Assembly (NCBI RefSeq): GCF_018968705.1
Contig: NZ_CP076668.1
Span: 5,467,001-5,531,000 of the forward strand
Length of the DNA: 64,000 bases
Direction of reading: 5' to 3'
From: Pseudomonas lijiangensis
GTDB lineage: Bacteria > Pseudomonadota > Gammaproteobacteria > Pseudomonadales > Pseudomonadaceae
Under the pieces are notes generated by a model. That model ran no database searches and was not told the origin of the DNA. It saw nothing but the letters and a program-made list of their open reading frames with translations. Positions 62,042-64,000 of this stretch are shown piece after piece (within the stretch, counting starts at the first letter, position 1; each line of letters starts with the position of its first letter). Made by a program: the position numbers and the translations under genes.

Positions 62042-63436
62042 TCAAACAGCAAATATCTTGCCCGGGTTCATGATGCCGTTAGGGTCGAAGACCGCCTTCA
62101 GCGCTTTCATGTATTCGATTTCGGCAGGTGAGCGACTGTACGTCAGATAGTCGCGTTTGGTCATCCCCACACCGTGCTCGGCGGAAATCGAGCCGTTGTA
62201 TTTCTCCACCGTCTCGAACACCCACTTGTTGACCTTGGCGCAGGTCCGGAAGAACTCTTCCTTGTCCAGATTCTCGGGCTTGAGGATGTTCAGGTGCAGG
62301 TTGCCATCGCCGATATGGCCGTACCAGAGCACTTCGAAGTCAGGATAGTGCTCGGCAACGATGGCATCGATCTCGCCCAGAAAGGCCGGCACCTTTGAAA
62401 CGGTGACCGAAATATCGTTCTTGTAGGGCGTGAAGTGGGAGATGGTTTCGGAAATGTATTCGCGCAGCTTCCACAGGTTCTGCAACTGCTGCTCGCTCTG
62501 GCTCATCACGCCATCGAGCACCCAACCCTGCTCGACACAATGCTCGAAGAGCGCCAGGGCATCGTTGGCCACGTCTTCGGTGGTCGCCTCGAATTCCAGC
62601 AGCACATAAAACGGGCAAGGCGTGTCGAATGGCGAAGGCACGTCGCCACGGGCCATGACCCGGGCAAACGACTTGTCGGAGAAGAACTCGAATGCCGTCA
62701 GGTCCAGCTTGCCGTGAAAGGCGTGCAGCACAGGCATGATCGAATTGAAGTCAGCAGTGCCCAGCACCATGGCGGTGAGATTGCGGGGCGCACGATCCAG
62801 GCGCATGGTGGCCTCGACCACAAAGCCCAGCGTGCCTTCGGCGCCGATGAACAGCTGGCGCATGTCGTAGCCGGTGGCGTTCTTGATCAGGTCCTTGTTC
62901 AGCTCCAGCAGGTCGCCCTTGCCGGTGACGACCTTGAGGCCCGCGACCCAGTTTCGAGTCATTCCGTAGCGAATGACCTTGATTCCGCCGGCATTGGTGC
63001 CGATATTGCCGCCAATCTGGCTGGAACCCGAAGAAGCGAAGTCCACCGGGTAATACAGCCCGCTCTCTTGCGCCGCTGCCTGCAACTGCCGGGTAATCAC
63101 ACCGGGCTGACAGACGGCCGTGCGCTCGGTGAGGTTGAGTTCCAGAATCCGGTTCATGTAGTCGAACGAAACCACCACTTCGCCATTGGCCGCCACTGCG
63201 GCGGCGGAAAGCCCGGTCCGTCCGCCCGAAGGCACCAGCGCCACCAGACGCTCGTTGGCCCAGCGCACGATGGCCTGGACCTGCTCGATGGTCTTGGGAA
63301 ACACGATGGCCGTGGGGGCGGGGGTGAATTGCTTGGTCCAGTCCTTGCCGTAAGCCTCAAGCGAACCGGCGTCGGTCAGTACCTTGCCTGGTTCGACCAG
63401 GGTCTTGAGCTCATCAATCAAAGCGGGATTGGTCAT
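62042..63436 (-). CDS. FAD-binding oxidoreductase, probable D-2-hydroxyglutarate dehydrogenase
   Basis: A 464-residue flavoprotein. The FAD domain (PCMH) is about 35-215, with VPSGGRTGLSAAAV (about 70-83) and PVDFASSGSSQIGGNIGTNAGG (about 135-156). The C-terminal FAD-oxidase domain has WYGHIGDGNLHLNIL (about 370-384) and SAEHGVGMTKRDYL (about 422-435) with the metal-binding histidines. It diverges from serA. In P. stutzeri a D-2-hydroxyglutarate dehydrogenase next to serA clears the D-2-hydroxyglutarate that SerA makes, driving serine synthesis; the same pairing supports this call over glycolate or D-lactate dehydrogenase. ATG at 63436 begins MTNPALIDEL. Confidence 0.85.
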   Translation of the reverse strand: MTNPALIDELKTLVEPGKVLTDAGSLEAYGKDWTKQFTPAPTAIVFPKTIEQVQAIVRWANERLVALVPSGGRTGLSAAAVAANGEVVVSFDYMNRILELNLTERTAVCQPGVITRQLQAAAQESGLYYPVDFASSGSSQIGGNIGTNAGGIKVIRYGMTRNWVAGLKVVTGKGDLLELNKDLIKNATGYDMRQLFIGAEGTLGFVVEATMRLDRAPRNLTAMVLGTADFNSIMPVLHAFHGKLDLTAFEFFSDKSFARVMARGDVPSPFDTPCPFYVLLEFEATTEDVANDALALFEHCVEQGWVLDGVMSQSEQQLQNLWKLREYISETISHFTPYKNDISVTVSKVPAFLGEIDAIVAEHYPDFEVLWYGHIGDGNLHLNILKPENLDKEEFFRTCAKVNKWVFETVEKYNGSISAEHGVGMTKRDYLTYSRSPAEIEYMKALKAVFDPNGIMNPGKIFAV

Positions 63437-63499
63437 GGACGCAACTCTCGAACAATTCATGGGCATCCTGAGAACGGTTCACGTTCGGGAATGGGGTTT

Positions 63500-63533
63500 C
63501 GCGGGGTGCATATGCTAGCATACGCCCCCCGCG
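63500..63533. promoter_or_regulatory. Palindrome in the divergent serA promoter region
   Basis: TATGCTAGCATA (63511-63522) is a perfect palindrome nested between CGCGGGG (63500-63506) and CCCCGCG (63527-63533). TATGCT on each strand could serve as a -10 box for both divergent genes, so one short site may control serA and the flavoprotein gene together. The outer GC arms may instead fold in RNA. Confidence 0.45.
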
Positions 63534-63597
63534 AATCGTGCCCATGGCCGATCCGGCCCCCTCCTGCCATTTTTCTCCGGGACACAGGTTTACGCAG

Positions 63598-64000
63598 ATG
63601 AGCAAGACTTCCCTCGACAAGAGCAAGATCAAGTTCCTTCTTCTCGAAGGCGTCCACCAATCCGCCGTTGACGTCCTGAAGGCCGCCGGCTACACCAGCA
63701 TCGAGTACCACACCAAGTCTCTGCCGGAAGCCGAGCTCAAGGAAAAGATTGCCGACGCCCATTTCATCGGTATCCGCTCGCGTACCCAACTGACAGAAGA
63801 ACTGTTCGACAGCGCCAAGAAACTGGTTGCGGTCGGCTGCTTCTGCATCGGCACCAACCAGGTCGACCTGGACGCAGCCCGTGAGCGCGGCATTGCAGTG
63901 TTCAACGCCCCTTACTCCAACACCCGCTCCGTTGCCGAGCTGGTTCTGGCCGAGGCTATCCTGCTGTTGCGCGGCATCCCCGAGAAGAACGCTTCCTGCC
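63598..64000 (+). CDS. serA: D-3-phosphoglycerate dehydrogenase, partial at window edge
   Basis: The first 134 codons of SerA, which oxidises 3-phosphoglycerate in the first step of serine synthesis and also reduces 2-oxoglutarate to D-2-hydroxyglutarate. The start MSKTSLDKSKIKFLLLEGVHQSAVDVL and the substrate-domain IGIRSRTQLTEEL (about 58-70), VGCFCIGTNQVDLDAA (about 79-94) and NAPYSNTRSVAELVLAEA (about 103-120) are typical. The NAD-binding domain and ACT domain lie beyond the window. Confidence 0.96.
   Translation, partial: MSKTSLDKSKIKFLLLEGVHQSAVDVLKAAGYTSIEYHTKSLPEAELKEKIADAHFIGIRSRTQLTEELFDSAKKLVAVGCFCIGTNQVDLDAARERGIAVFNAPYSNTRSVAELVLAEAILLLRGIPEKNASC

Overview
The window looks like a chromosomal segment of a fluorescent Pseudomonas, most likely of the P. 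syringae group. It carries the conserved Pseudomonas order ubiE-ubiJ-ubiB-hisI-hisE-tatABC-rsmE, the opgGH (hrpM-type) pair, a full five-step hut locus with hutXWV and two hutH genes, ptsP-rppH, and many Pseudomonas REP sequences. The species call is inferred from gene order and protein similarity; no 16S gene or other decisive marker is present.

Layout. 1-1400 is an AT-rich accessory edge with the 3' end of an unknown reading frame, a small membrane-anchored protein (possible toxin/immunity tail) and a lipoprotein. 1436-7920 is core: a PHA-granule-associated protein, ubiquinone genes, two histidine-biosynthesis enzymes, Tat export and rsmE. 8011-12076 holds two tandem McpS-like chemoreceptors. 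12156-16677 is opgGH. 16941-25613 holds dtd, pip, glgP, a DUF3999 gene (preceded by what looks like the stub of a lost DUF2339 gene), fbp, DUF924, a small lipoprotein and a lipocalin.

25680-46280 is the histidine utilisation region. hutF diverges from hutCD. An unrelated block follows (nhaA, DUF3455, ECF sigma/anti-sigma, MFS transporter, hipBA), then hutU-hutXWV-hutH1-hutH2-hutT-hutI-hutG. The hutU promoter region shows a GG-N10-GC sigma54 element with a HutC-type palindrome at the predicted start. HutH1 lacks the Ala-Ser-Gly triad that forms the MIO cofactor and a catalytic Tyr; HutH2 is intact.

46281-50340 carries an IS110-family element that has split a REP sequence, followed by divergent cadA/cadR around a classic MerR-type operator. 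The upstream non-coding end of the IS110 element folds by eye into a bridge-RNA-like structure. Its two guide stretches match the split REP target, and a second loop matches the element's own ends.

50344-64000 holds thyA, lgt, ptsP, rppH, a HAD phosphatase, a small membrane protein, ilvA, rpiA, two SdiA-regulated paralogues, an FAH-family hydrolase, a D-2-hydroxyglutarate dehydrogenase-like flavoprotein and the start of serA. REP pairs, and REP pairs enclosing a conserved core, sit in many gene gaps. No tRNA, rRNA or CRISPR was seen.
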